From NCBI GenBank assembly GCA_001599715.1, contig BCHU01000017.1, positions 1-64,000 on the forward strand: a stretch of 64,000 nt of DNA, written 5' to 3'. This DNA comes from Phaeotremella fagi (lineage: Eukaryota; Basidiomycota; Tremellomycetes; Tremellales; Phaeotremellaceae). This document shows, one piece after another, positions 35,601-45,222 of this stretch (the stretch's first letter is position 1; every line of letters starts with the position of its first letter). The notes beneath the pieces are model-generated. The model was not told the origin of the DNA. It was given only the letters and a program-made list of their open reading frames with translations, and ran no database searches. The position numbers were made by a program, and so were the translations under genes.

Positions 35601-36216
35601 GGCTACGGTATCGCATTGGCCAGTGATTTCAAATACGGCTACGCAGTTGAAGGAAACACCATGCAGTAAGTCCCTCCAGCGTGATGGCACTGACTTTAGA
35701 ATCTCACTTTTACGTTCAGCAACAGCTCCGGACCCAGACCAAGACATGGGTAAACACAACTTCTCGTTCGCGATCATGCCCCACACAGGTCGTTTACAAG
35801 AAAGTGGTGTCTACCAAGAAGCACTCAAGTTCACCAACCCAGTCCACATTCGCAGTAGGCCAAGTCAAAGTCTTTTGGAGAAAACTCAATTCGTCGTGGA
35901 AGGAAAATCTGAAAGTATCATCCTGGATACTGTCAAACGAGGGGAGGACGATGAGAAGAATGGTCAAAAGACTGTGATTTTACGTCTTTTCGAAAGTCTA
36001 GGCGGTCGTTCCACAGGAGTCTTAAAAATGTAAGTTTGTTGAATAATCCACGCTGACGGCAGATCCGGATTGGCACCGCGTTCATTATCATGGGTCAACA
36101 TCTTGGAAGAGGTGATGGAGGATGAACCTGCTGCGAGATGGAGCACTAACGGTGGTTTGGAGGTTGAATTAGATTTCCGTGGATTCGAGCTCAAAACTTT
36201 GCAGATAGTGTTGTAG
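32615..36216 (+). CDS. AMS1: Alpha-mannosidase, glycoside hydrolase family 38 (vacuolar/cytosolic type)
   Basis: Removes alpha-linked mannose from free oligosaccharides and N-glycan remnants. The layout is that of yeast AMS1, about 1050 residues, no signal peptide. Start MYPRVTQSVGYPLLEGI joins across an intron to TERRLGLFTEGHYAAYNL, the usual AMS1 N-terminus; an in-frame ATG at 32555 is the alternative. Metal and catalytic sites: GIGHCHIDTAWLW (His and Asp zinc ligands, split by an intron), WLPDTFGYASQLPQI (nucleophile Asp), HMTPVDSYNSQ, LFGNGDGGGGP (zinc His region replaced by the family's GxGDGGGGP loop), LLNQFHDVLPGTS. The C-terminal beta domains are complete, ending GFELKTLQIVL. About ten introns; stop at 36214-36216. 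The symbol marks orthology in type, not a proven one-to-one relation. Confidence 0.92.
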
Positions 36217-36366
36217 TTTAACAGTAGACAGTCCAAATTTAATTTTCTTGCGTGCTTCTCGTGACGGATCTGACCGGCCCTGAAAAGAATCAAAAATAGC
36301 AACAAATCCAATCGACTCAACTTCAGACTCAACTTCAGTCTCAACTTCTTCCATACTTATTCCTCG

Positions 36367-37737
36367 ATGAACGCTGCACGATGGCTATACGAATTCTTCG
36401 GAATAGAGAGCGTCTACAATGCTGGTCTCGACGCTTGGTTAATCATGCTCGCTAGGAGTTCAAGAGTCTTCGCGTATTCAGGAGCATCGCTCATCATCGC
36501 TCTACTGTTTTCAGGTCTCGAATTTTCAGATTCCCAAATTGGTTTATTCATGACGTTGACGTTGGTTGGGGATGTGATCTTGACATTAGGACTCACACTG
36601 GTGGCTGATAAACTTGGACGAAGAAAGGTGTTACTGATGGGGTCAGTGATGATGGTGTTCTCCGGAGCTATCTTTGCGTTTTTCGACAACTTCTGGATCC
36701 TACTTTTCGCTGCAATAGTTGGAGTCATCAGTACGTCAGGTGGTGATTTCGGTCCATTCAGAGCGATCGAGGAATCAATCATCTCACACCTCACAACTCC
36801 GACAACAAGAAACGATGTTTTGACTTGGTACATCGTCGCCGCAGTTTTTGGCTCTGCTATTGGGTCAGCGATCGCCGGGTTTGTGGTCGATGAACTCAAA
36901 GTTTTAACAGGATGGACAGTGGTGGATGCTTATCATGTCGTCTTTTTGGGATATATCGTTATGGGGGTTTTGAACATTTTCTGTTTCTTGATCATGAGTA
37001 GAAACACTGAAGTCGAGGTGGTGAAGGAGGACATCGATGAGATGGTTCCATTGGCACAGGAGGAGGAGGAGGATCTAGAATCCAGAACTAAAACCGAAGC
37101 TCCTTCCACCTTTGCCTCCAAATTCAGTCAGATATCACCCAAAACACGACAAATAATGTACAAACTTTGGGCGTTGCTCTTTGTCGATTCTTTCGCGGAT
37201 GGAATGGTTGGTTACTCTTTAACAACTTATTATATCACGAAACGCTTCGACGTCTCAACGACGTTCCTCGGCAATCTCATGTTTGTTTCATTTATCCTTG
37301 GGGCTATAGGAACAGTGTGTGCTGGACCTCTAGCTAATCGTTTCGGTCCAATCAACACCATGGTCTTCACCCACCTCCCCTCATCAGCTGCTGTACTCTT
37401 ATTCCCCTTCGCCCCGAACCTACCCCTCACTGTGGTGCTGTTCTTTATAAGAACAGGGCTGAACAGTATGGATCAAGCACCGAGATCAGCATTCATTTCC
37501 GCCGTCGTTCCACCTTCGGAGCGAACTGCTGTTTTAGGAATCACGGTGGTTCTTCGAACTCTAGCATCAACCGTTGGTCCAACTGTCACAGGGTTGTTGG
37601 CTGAATCAAACTACTTCTGGATAGCTTTCGTGATTGCAGGGAGCTGTAGGATAGCGTACGACTTTGGGTTATGGGCGCTGTTTGTGAATGTCAAAGTGGA
37701 CACTGATACGAAGGAGGAGGAGGAGACTGTGAAGTAG
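36367..37737 (+). CDS. Intronless MFS transporter of unknown substrate
   Basis: 456 residues in one exon, starting 150 bp after the mannosidase stop on the same strand. Landmarks: LDAWLIMLARSSRVFAYSGAS at helix 1, DSQIGLFMTLTLVGDVI, VADKLGRRKVLLMGS (a good MFS motif A, D-x-x-GRR-K), GGDFGPFRAIEESIISH, TRNDVLTWYIVAAVFGSAIGS, a central acidic loop (EEEEDLESRTK), LANRFGPINTMVF and RTGLNSMDQAPRSAF in the second half. The acidic tail is DTDTKEEEE. The 'FRAIEES' and 'QAPRSA' phrases occur in a widespread but uncharacterised fungal and bacterial MFS group. The lack of introns sets it apart from most neighbours. Possible horizontal origin or retroposition; neither is shown. Confidence 0.85.
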   Translation: MNAARWLYEFFGIESVYNAGLDAWLIMLARSSRVFAYSGASLIIALLFSGLEFSDSQIGLFMTLTLVGDVILTLGLTLVADKLGRRKVLLMGSVMMVFSGAIFAFFDNFWILLFAAIVGVISTSGGDFGPFRAIEESIISHLTTPTTRNDVLTWYIVAAVFGSAIGSAIAGFVVDELKVLTGWTVVDAYHVVFLGYIVMGVLNIFCFLIMSRNTEVEVVKEDIDEMVPLAQEEEEDLESRTKTEAPSTFASKFSQISPKTRQIMYKLWALLFVDSFADGMVGYSLTTYYITKRFDVSTTFLGNLMFVSFILGAIGTVCAGPLANRFGPINTMVFTHLPSSAAVLLFPFAPNLPLTVVLFFIRTGLNSMDQAPRSAFISAVVPPSERTAVLGITVVLRTLASTVGPTVTGLLAESNYFWIAFVIAGSCRIAYDFGLWALFVNVKVDTDTKEEEETVK

Positions 37738-37740
37738 CGA

Positions 37741-37759
37741 GAGGCGCCCCCGGCGCCTC
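37741..37759. repeat. Perfect GC-rich inverted repeat after an MFS stop codon
   Basis: GAGGCGCC, a CCC loop and GGCGCCTC form an 8-bp perfect stem starting 3 nt after the TAG of the intronless MFS gene (37735-37737). Fungal Pol II does not use intrinsic hairpin terminators, so a role in mRNA 3' end stability or no role is equally possible. Confidence 0.6.
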
Positions 37760-37999
37760 GAGCACCTATTAGGGTGTCTTTGGTGGAAGCGGGGGATAGC
37801 ACATGATGTAGCATATGATTTATGATTAATTAATGCAAGGTCTCAAGGATCAGAAGGATGAGTTGAATCGTGAACGGAAAGGATAATAGCCTTGAATGTA
37901 CCCACAGCAAGTTTGCCAGCGTCACGTTTTTATATCCATATAATCCACACCCTACACCCAAGACCTTCTAACAACACCCCTTCCCTCTGACCATTACCA

Positions 38000-38578
38000 C
38001 TACTCTACCACATCTCCATCTAGTAAAGCTATCAAATCTTGAGTGACACCAGTTTCTGCTCTTTTGGGGAACAACCGAGTAACAGTATGATTGTGATCTT
38101 CTTCATGAGTATCACTCATGGCGTCGATTGGAAGTGAAACGTTGTAACCAAACTCGTAAGCTTGCAGAGCAGTAGACAAGACACCACCAGTAGTAGATAC
38201 ACCAACAATGACCACCTGAGTGATGCCAAGACCTTCAAGATCGGATTGTAAAGAGGTTCCAGTGAAGGCACCAGGAGTTCTTTTAATTATAACTTTGTCG
38301 TCTTCTTGTGGTTGGAGTTCATTGACAAAGGCTAGAGCAGCTTCAGGGAATTCTTTGACAATGGGAGCAGAGTTGTGGTCTGTACGAACTACTGGCGAGG
38401 AGGCGACAGCGACGAAGAATATCGGTAGTGAACGTTGTCGAAAGGCTGCGACTAATTCTGCTGCGTGGGTGACTACGTCTGTTACAGAGTTTGGAGCGAG
38501 AGTGGGAGCGATACCCAAGATAGCTGGTTGAAGGTCGATCAAGATGAGGGCCACTGTGGTGTCGACTCTTGTGAACAT
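38000..38578 (-). CDS. Isochorismatase-like hydrolase lacking the catalytic cysteine
   Basis: 192 residues, no intron. The fold of the isochorismatase/nicotinamidase superfamily is clear: VALILIDLQPAIL (catalytic Asp in IDLQ), a central VIIKRTPGAFTGTSL (conserved Lys), then VVIVGVSTTGGVLSTALQAYE, DAMSD and a helical tail. In nicotinamidases and related cysteine hydrolases the nucleophile Cys sits in the G-[IV]-x-T-x-x-C-V loop. Here that loop reads GVSTTGGV, so the Cys is missing, as in several 'isochorismatase-like' proteins of unknown reaction. Stop at 38000. It lies between an intronless MFS gene (convergent) and an alpha/beta hydrolase gene on the same strand. The lack of introns is notable for the region. 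Confidence 0.85.
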   Translation of the reverse strand: MFTRVDTTVALILIDLQPAILGIAPTLAPNSVTDVVTHAAELVAAFRQRSLPIFFVAVASSPVVRTDHNSAPIVKEFPEAALAFVNELQPQEDDKVIIKRTPGAFTGTSLQSDLEGLGITQVVIVGVSTTGGVLSTALQAYEFGYNVSLPIDAMSDTHEEDHNHTVTRLFPKRAETGVTQDLIALLDGDVVE

Positions 38579-38875
38579 GATGTATATTTGATGGAGGAGG
38601 GAAGAAGAGCGAAGGTGATTTAATACATCGTCCCCTGTTGTGCTTGTTTCTGCTCGGCGTGAACACTAGCCGAGGCGCTTCATGGGAATCTCATGAACTG
38701 TCTTGCACCAAACAATATTGTGAATAGACATGTGGGTTGCGATGCGATCTGTCACTCTTCAATCTCTAGTGTTGGTATTTATCCATACATTTAAATAAGC
38801 AACACCACGATTCTTGAAATTCCCCCCTTTTTCGCCCTCCCGCTCTCTGGTTTGTTCTCTTCCATGTTTCTTCTC

Positions 38876-39930
38876 CTAAACTCCTAGTCTATCTGTTACA
38901 AATTTAACCACTGGCATAAGATACTCGTTGTATCCAGGAGCATCCGGCGACTGGTTATCAATCAGTAAGAAGGCTCTTAGAGGATACTGTGACTTACGAC
39001 ATATTTGTAATCAAAGCCATGCTGTTGACCTTGTTCATATACCTCCAACACATCAACACCCAGCTCTTTGAGGACTTTCGCTGCCTTGTAACTTTCCTCA
39101 ATGGGTACAACTGTATCCCCGTCACTATGGAACAAAACGGTGGGCGGGAAAGATTTGGTGAACAGATTGATTGGACTTTTAGATTTTGCAGTTTCACGCC
39201 AAGATTCATCTATATCTTCACGGAAAAGGAGGTTGATCAATCGTTTTTTGTTCCGTGTGTGATACCTCACGTCAAGATGTAGGAATTGGTCCTCGTCAAA
39301 CTTGAAGATATCAGTGTCAAAAGCGTGGTTCAGCTGGGTTGCAGGTGTGAAGAGATCGTTGGGAGAGTGTGTCCTAGCCTTCGTGGGGTCTCTGTCCTCC
39401 GACGCCCTCTCTATCTCTTCGACAGAGTACCGACCAGACAACTCAACCGTGTCTGTTGGGAGAACCGGAGTGGTGTCGTAAAAGTGTGGGTTGAGGTAGT
39501 CGACAACACCGTAAACATCCAAGACCGCTTTAGGTGGAGGTGAGAGAATTCCGCCAACACCAAGAGCCAAAGCAGCACCAGCACTGGATCCCCCGACTGC
39601 GTAATTACCAACATCCAAAGGCACGATCGTTGGAAGGTCTTTGACTAACCACTTGAAAGCATCGACAACATCTTCAATCTGATCATCATAACTGACATGA
39701 GGGATTAAACGATAGGAGATACTGACTACGTGAACCCCCTTGTTGAGGAAAACTGGATTGATCCAGGGAGCGGGAGAATAATGTTGACCGGTGATAAATG
39801 CTCCACCATGAATGTACAGGAACCAAGGGGCTTTGGGTGTTGCTAACGAACTAGGGAAGATTCGGAGGGGGAGATCAACTCCATGTTTAGTAGCGTAGAT
39901 ATGATCACTGTGAGGTGGAAGAGAAGACAT
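38876..39930 (-). CDS. Alpha/beta hydrolase, HSL/BD-FAE-like esterase
   Basis: Cytosolic-type esterase or acylhydrolase of about 330 residues with one intron near the 3' end. The oxyanion motif is YIHGGAFITG, the nucleophile elbow is VGGSSAGAAL (GxSxG), the acid is in LFHSDGDTVVP and the His in QQHGFDYKY. Splicing the last intron adds VSPDAPGYNEYLMPVVKFV and DRLGV. All catalytic residues are present. A large insertion around residues 140-230 (AFDTDIFKFDEDQFLHLD) forms the cap and is typical of fungal members. Stop at 38876-38878. The palindrome CCATTTAAATGG at 39958-39969 lies 28 bp before the start and includes an AT-rich TATA-like core. The substrate is not predictable. Confidence 0.86.
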
Positions 39931-40209
39931 GATGAGATGAAATAATCAAAAGGAGATCCATTTAAATGGCGGAGGGGTCCGCTTATGGCCCGTGACGTCG
40001 TGATTTCTGGTCCCCATGGCGACCGCTGCGAAGCAACAAGTCAAGACAACACTACCCTCAATTGTAGCACTCTACGACTACAGTATAGTTTACGTCGGAA
40101 ACCCAATCTCGTCAGCGTCACGACGTGGACTGATAGAATAGTAATACAGATTCATAAACATTTTATAATTGACCTGTCCGAGACAGTCAAAGAACACTCT
40201 TCGACTTCT

Positions 40210-41858
40210 TTAAAGCAGGAACACAATAGCTACAGAGCTGTCAGGACTTGGGACGGTGACAGAACCATTGACAACCTTCAAGGTGACACTGTCTTTGACA
40301 ACATTTTTGACCTCTTTGCCTTGGCTCTGCGCTGTCCATTGACTACCACCGTAAGTTGTCGTGTTGGCGGCTCCGTCAGCACTGAGGAAACCAGAAAGAT
40401 ATTTGACAGACACGGAATGGCAGTTGACACCGTTCAGAGTTACATTTCTGGAAATTCTTTGACCACCTGGCCAATAGTTGAAATTGACGACAGCGACTCT
40501 AGCTGGAGTGGTGCCGTTGAAAGCGGCGTAAGCGATCAGATAAGTATCATCGAGTTTCCCGTCGATAGGAATTTGTGTGACTTGAGTGTTTCCGCCGGTA
40601 CCGATGAAATCTGTTGCTGGGGGATAGGCATAGAATCCACCACGAGTTTGAGCAGGTTCGGTACCAGAATCATATGGTTGCCATAACGACTGGAAAGAAG
40701 TGAAAACCGATTCGTATTGTACCCGAGTAATACCAATACTCATGCAGTAAAAGAAATAATCAGCCCTCCATATCGAAGAAGCCATCCCGGACATGACAGT
40801 TTCATTAGCGGTTCCACTCAAAACGTTCGCTTCATCAATCACTAAAGGTAAACCTAATGGAGCCAAGTAATCGACCCAAGATTTCTGCGTTGCCATATGA
40901 TTAACCAGCGCTGAATGGTTGAGAAGTTGGGGCACAGTTCCACCTGGAACTTGGTAATAGTGAGCAGCAACTGCTTTGGTGATATTCCCGCTGTTGATAC
41001 CAGCGTCGTAAATTCCTGGGATATTGATTGGATAATCGGTAGGTGCCAAGACGTTGGCGCCAATGTCACCCGTTTGGAAGATTGCGCCAGAGAATTCTGG
41101 CACCGCTTCCGACACAACAGCAGCGTATTGTTTAAATCGGTCAGCGTAGCTGAGGATGTCAATTGAGATATCAAAACACGAAGAAAACTCACGAGGTATT
41201 GTTCAACGTCCCCACCCACGTAGGTGGCCCAGCCCCACTCAGTGGAAAATACTGAGGTTCATTGCCAATCTCGATCGAATCAATGTTCTCAATTCCAATA
41301 CCGTCAATAACAGCTTTAGCCCATTCAGCAACAGCGGACAAGTTGTTTGTCGCAAGTGAAATTTGGGGAACATAAGTTGCACCTAATGAAGCAAAGTTCT
41401 TGGTGAGTGGGTAGAAATTTGGACCAAAGGTTGTTCCGGTATTGTTTTGATTGGCACCGAATTTGGGGATTGGGAGGACTGGTTCAGTCTGGCCGGGTTG
41501 GTAGATCGTGTAGTCGCTACGCATCAGTTGAAAATGTAACTCTTTACCTACGCTGAGGTTCCTCCGATTCGAATCACAGGGTGACCACCACTTCTCGAAT
41601 AAATCGCTTCCATCATGTTTAGCGAATATTGATTTGGAGAGGTATCATTATCGGACGCTACGGCAAGTTAGTAATTATCACCTAATTATCAGAATACCCA
41701 CTCGAAGCAAAATTATACAATGAAGCGAATTCAAAGGCGATAGCAGGGAAGGAGGGATCGATGGTGTAAGCGCCAGCTGGTGCTTTTGACGGTATCTGGA
41801 TGCTATGCTGGGCAAGAGCACCAGAAAATAAAGAGATCACCAATATTGTTTTCAACAT
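40210..41858 (-). CDS. Secreted GH79 family beta-glucuronidase-like glycoside hydrolase
   Basis: Retaining glycosidase acting on terminal beta-glucuronosyl (or 4-O-methyl-glucuronosyl) groups, as known for basidiomycete GH79 enzymes. The N-terminus MLKTILVISLFSGALAQ is a good signal peptide. After two introns: SRSGGHPVIRIGGTSA (family strand motif), YVPQISLATNNLS, DSIEIGNEPQYF (acid/base Glu in the GNEP motif), AHYYQVPGG and LPLVIDEANVLSG (nucleophile Glu position). The beta-sandwich GH79C domain follows to the end (TYLIAYAAFNGTTPARVAVVNF, VSVKYLSGFLSADGA). Several N-x-S/T sequons. Stop at 40210. The next gene upstream on the same strand is an SDR that could act on the released uronic acid (inference). 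Confidence 0.86.
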
Positions 41859-42381
41859 TTCGATTCAAGTTGTACTGATTCTTGCAGGAGATACGAAACA
41901 TGTCTTCGAAATTTAAGCATGAACTTATATGATGACGTCCGGTGTAACATTTCCAAATATCTGGTCCATCGGTTTCCGAGTTCACCGAATTATGGTGCTA
42001 ACGATTGTATCAGGTGATAATGTTCTGATTTGGGAGCATGATTTGACGTAAATGGGGTGGTGCACGGAGGATAAAGTGAGCTGGAAGTAGGCGTGATAAG
42101 TATGATGAGCGGACTGTCCGTAGGGAGTAATAAGGTGGATACTTCAACAGAACGACCATCAAATGACCTCAGTCGTGTGGTCAATCCTTGACCTGCTGTA
42201 CACTGCTACCACGACAGTCCCCACCTGTCTACTCCAATCCGTATAGTATTTGTTTCTCAACCATTTGTGTGATCCGCAGAGCAATTGAAACGTCCATCAT
42301 AATGTCATTAGTCCACGTCAAACAACAGGATCTACAACAATTCCGTCCATTTTTATTTTTCAGCCCCTAACAAAGTAGCCC
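41859..42381. other. Intergenic between GH79 and SDR genes
   Basis: 523 bp with only short frames on either strand. It must contain the GH79 promoter and the 3' end of the SDR transcript. No site stands out. Confidence 0.4.
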
Positions 42382-43381
42382 CTATTTAGGCGTATGAGTC
42401 CAACCCAACAGCTTTTCCGCCTTTCTACAGTCCCAAAACCCACGTCTGTCATTCTCTTCCCACCAAGATTTGTCGACTTTCGTTCCAGGCCAAAACTTGT
42501 CTACCAGATCCAAACTCTTTGGGGGTGTCACAGTGGGTTTGGGAACACCCCGTCCGATAGGATCGTCACCGTCTATCCCCCCTTCTCTACAAATTTCGTC
42601 ACCGACGATGTTGAATACCTCGTGTCCTTTCCATCCTTCACTTGTCAAGCCCAATAGACATGCACGAGCACATGATTCGTATGAAACCCAGCACCATAAC
42701 TCAGTCCATCTGCAATCTGGCCAAGAATCCTCGTAGTCGTCGCGAGCCATGTGAAATCGTAATGAAGCAATTCTTGAATCTGGGTAGCGACGACATAGAC
42801 CTGAGGCTTGGAGTTCGTTTATTCTATACCATTGGTCAGCTCAAGTCAGAACTGTGTCTTATAACCCTTTACTTACTCTTTTGAGATACTATATCCATCT
42901 TCCTACGATCAATCAGCAAGAGAACAACCACCATTACGTATCCACCCACCGGTCTCCTCTCCGCATTCTCGTTCATTGGTAAAATGTCAAACCTCAAATG
43001 TCCAGGTAGACTATAAGTCAACCCAGCAGCGTTAACACTGCTAGCCTGAACAATTTTCTTCACACCAAAGTCCAACGAAGTTTTCAACAAATTATAATTC
43101 GAAGTAACGTTGTTGTTGTGAACATCTCGGTGATCGAGCGAATCTGGATTTGGAATTGCACCTAGGTGGATAACACTTTCGATTGGGGATTTGACAGTGT
43201 CTTTGTATATTTTTTCGATCTGGTTGTAATCTGTTAGATCTGCTTGATGGAATCTGACACCTGGAATCGGGGATTTCAGAGGGTTGACATCGACTGCTGT
43301 GACTTTGTGACCGTTTTCGAGTAGGTGGGTTAAAGTTCTTCTACCGATTCTACCACTTGCACCAGTGAGAAGGATATGCAT
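42382..43381 (-). CDS. Extended SDR, NAD-dependent epimerase/dehydratase family
   Basis: About 300-residue Rossmann enzyme with two introns near 42950 and 42870. LLTGASGRIGRRTLTHLL is the NAD-binding GxxGxxG, AVDVNP ends the second strand with an Asp that favours NAD, HQADLTDYN and VIHLGAIPNP follow, then NNVTSNYNLL, VQASSVNAAG (catalytic Ser) and, after splicing, DGYSISKEINELQ (YxxxK). The later part (SYESCARACLLGLTSEGWKGHEVFNIVGD) is a substrate domain of the type seen in uronate dehydrogenase and small epimerase-like proteins. Tail LLGWTHTPK. Stop at 42382-42384. Lies upstream of the GH79 gene on the same strand. Uronate dehydrogenase, sugar epimerase and an unrelated reductase are all possible; I cannot choose. 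Confidence 0.84.
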
Positions 43382-44201
43382 GGTGTGTCGTGGGTGGGTG
43401 AGAGAGGAGCCTCGAGAGTGCTGTGTGATTTAAGTTTTGGATTTAAAGTATTGAAAAGAGATAAAGAGCATAATGGGATGTACAGCACAAAGCAACCAAA
43501 ACAAAGGAAACTAAAGGTCACTTGGATGTTGGCGGTGTGGCATCAACGAGGAACAAAATCAAAATCTAATTCAAACTCAACCCCTTCTGTCATTCTTCCG
43601 TACAGCACCCCTGTTTCCATCCAATATTACAATTGCAACGGCACTAGTGACTTAACAGAGTCCCTCCTATGCCTAATCTTTCAAATCTCCTTCCCCTTTC
43701 GCCAACCCCCTCCCTTTCCTCTTGACCGAGGGGACAGAATTCGTTCCAAAGGTCCAGCAACAAGTCTGACCACTTTGCGAAGAAGTCCCAGTGTCAACGA
43801 TTCTATCAAGATATCAGGTTGGAAAATTTGTAAAGACAAGCTAAGGCTATGGCTCCTTGCATATTGCCATTTAACATTCATTTCAATTGCTTTGGCAGAA
43901 CGATTCCGGTTTATGTTCGTAGACCCTACACGTACAATGTAACTGGTTAACGTTTGCCCTCAATGGCATTACATTGATAATTGACGTTGCTTCATAGTGG
44001 ATTTACCTGTCGTCCTATGTTACATTGTGAATGCAGCAAGTTTGACGAAAGCTTGAACAACGCATGACGGGGGTTCATGGTTTATCAACAACATACAGTC
44101 TACGATTACTACTTCAATAAACCTCCTCAGACTCTCCTTTCATATTTCAAAACTTCACTTCAAGTACACCACCAATCCATAAGCCCATTCACTACCACCT
44201 C
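43382..44201. other. Intergenic stretch at the border of accessory block and core genes
   Basis: 820 bp. A 188-codon plus-strand frame (43376-43942) covers half of it but overlaps the SDR start codon, has atypical composition and no motif, so I treat it as chance. Pyrimidine-rich around 43680-43735 and 44100-44240. Confidence 0.45.
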
Positions 44202-44864
44202 TCAATCCTTTGATCTACTACCCTCCGCCCCATTGTCGTTCTTATTCTCCTTTCCTCTCCGAATAGCTCTTCTGTGCTCAGTCGGGAAGCGGAAACTAAC
44301 ACAATCATTTCCTTCTATCCAAAGCCTACCAATTTCGACTGATAAGTTAGCACGTGAGTCTTTTTTCCCCCAAACACTGCTACTCAGCAACAACTCTCTG
44401 GAATTCAAATTGTCGCGCTTCTTCTCGATGAACTTGACTTCCAGATCCCAATTGTCGACAGTAACAGTTTTATCGACCTGATGGAAAACGACGGGACTCC
44501 AGTCATCTTGATTGGTACGTCGCATAGCTGAGATGAGCGATTTTATAGTGTGCGGGATGAGTGGGTCTAGAACTTCTGTTAAAGCTCTTGTGAGCTCTCC
44601 ATCACCTTCACCCTCAGCTTTGATGAAAAGAGAAAAGGCGTCTTGAGTTTTTTGAGGAGCAAGCTCGTGGAGTATAGCCTCACGTCGGGAATAGCTTGGT
44701 ACAAAGATGGTCTCTTGGGACAATTGTGTGGTTGAACCGGTAGCCTCAGTGTAGGTAGGAGGTTGACTTTTAAAGAAAGTACTTCTAGAAGCTGATGTAT
44801 TTGTGGATGCGACGGATTCAGAATCTGTCTTCTCTGATTTGTTGGATTTGAAAAATCTACCCAT
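44202..44864 (-). CDS. Hypothetical protein with PPxY motif
   Basis: 220 residues, single exon, not recognised. The N-terminus is basic and Ser/Thr-rich (MGRFFKSNKSEKTDSESVAS), followed by KSQPPTYTEA, which contains a PPxY motif able to bind WW domains such as those of Rsp5/Nedd4 ligases. Residues about 60-195 look folded: EAILHELAPQKTQDAFSLF, LTEVLDPLIPHTIKSLISAM, VVFHQVDKTVTVDNWDLEVKF, LSVEIGRLWIEGNDCVSFRF. The tail is basic. No signal peptide or membrane segment. It is minus-strand and lies between the accessory block and a conserved WD40 gene. The intact frame and codon pattern argue that it is real; no function is proposed beyond the motif. Confidence 0.68.
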   Translation of the reverse strand: MGRFFKSNKSEKTDSESVASTNTSASRSTFFKSQPPTYTEATGSTTQLSQETIFVPSYSRREAILHELAPQKTQDAFSLFIKAEGEGDGELTRALTEVLDPLIPHTIKSLISAMRRTNQDDWSPVVFHQVDKTVTVDNWDLEVKFIEKKRDNLNSRELLLSSSVWGKKDSRANLSVEIGRLWIEGNDCVSFRFPTEHRRAIRRGKENKNDNGAEGSRSKD

Positions 44865-45222
44865 TGCGGATTGTGTGACTGAAATGAATAACCAAGCTTG
44901 AAAGAAAGAGGAAGAAGAGGAAGAAGACGAAAGAAAAGTGGGGGATATATCATACTCAATACACTGAGCATCGCCTTCCTATGGTGCAATTCGTCTTCGG
45001 TCTTCCAAAAGAATGATAGGAAGGTAGTTACAAAGGAAAGGAAACTGCCTTTTTTGAGATCAACCGTAGACATTGAGGTGTGACACTCTTTTGCGTGTGC
45101 CGTCTATCGGTGTATTCAGACGGCAAATTCACTACAATTTGCTGTACAAAGAGAGTCTTCACAGTTGACCTCCATTCTTCTCCTGGAATTTACAAAATGA
45201 CGTGATGCATATGCACAACACT
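44865..45222. other. Intergenic, promoter of the PPxY protein gene
   Basis: 358 bp. Strongly purine-rich at 44900-44950 (CT-rich on the minus, sense strand), as in many promoters of this clade. No specific element. Confidence 0.4.

Noticed and set aside
37741..37759. Bacterial-type intrinsic terminator
   Set aside because: No T run follows the hairpin and the host is a eukaryote; kept only as an inverted repeat.
43376..43942. 188-codon plus-strand open frame
   Set aside because: It begins over the SDR start codon on the other strand, has no motif or balanced composition, and lies where a promoter is expected.
44579..45073. 164-codon minus-strand open frame
   Set aside because: Shadow of the PPxY protein gene in another frame plus its pyrimidine-rich promoter.
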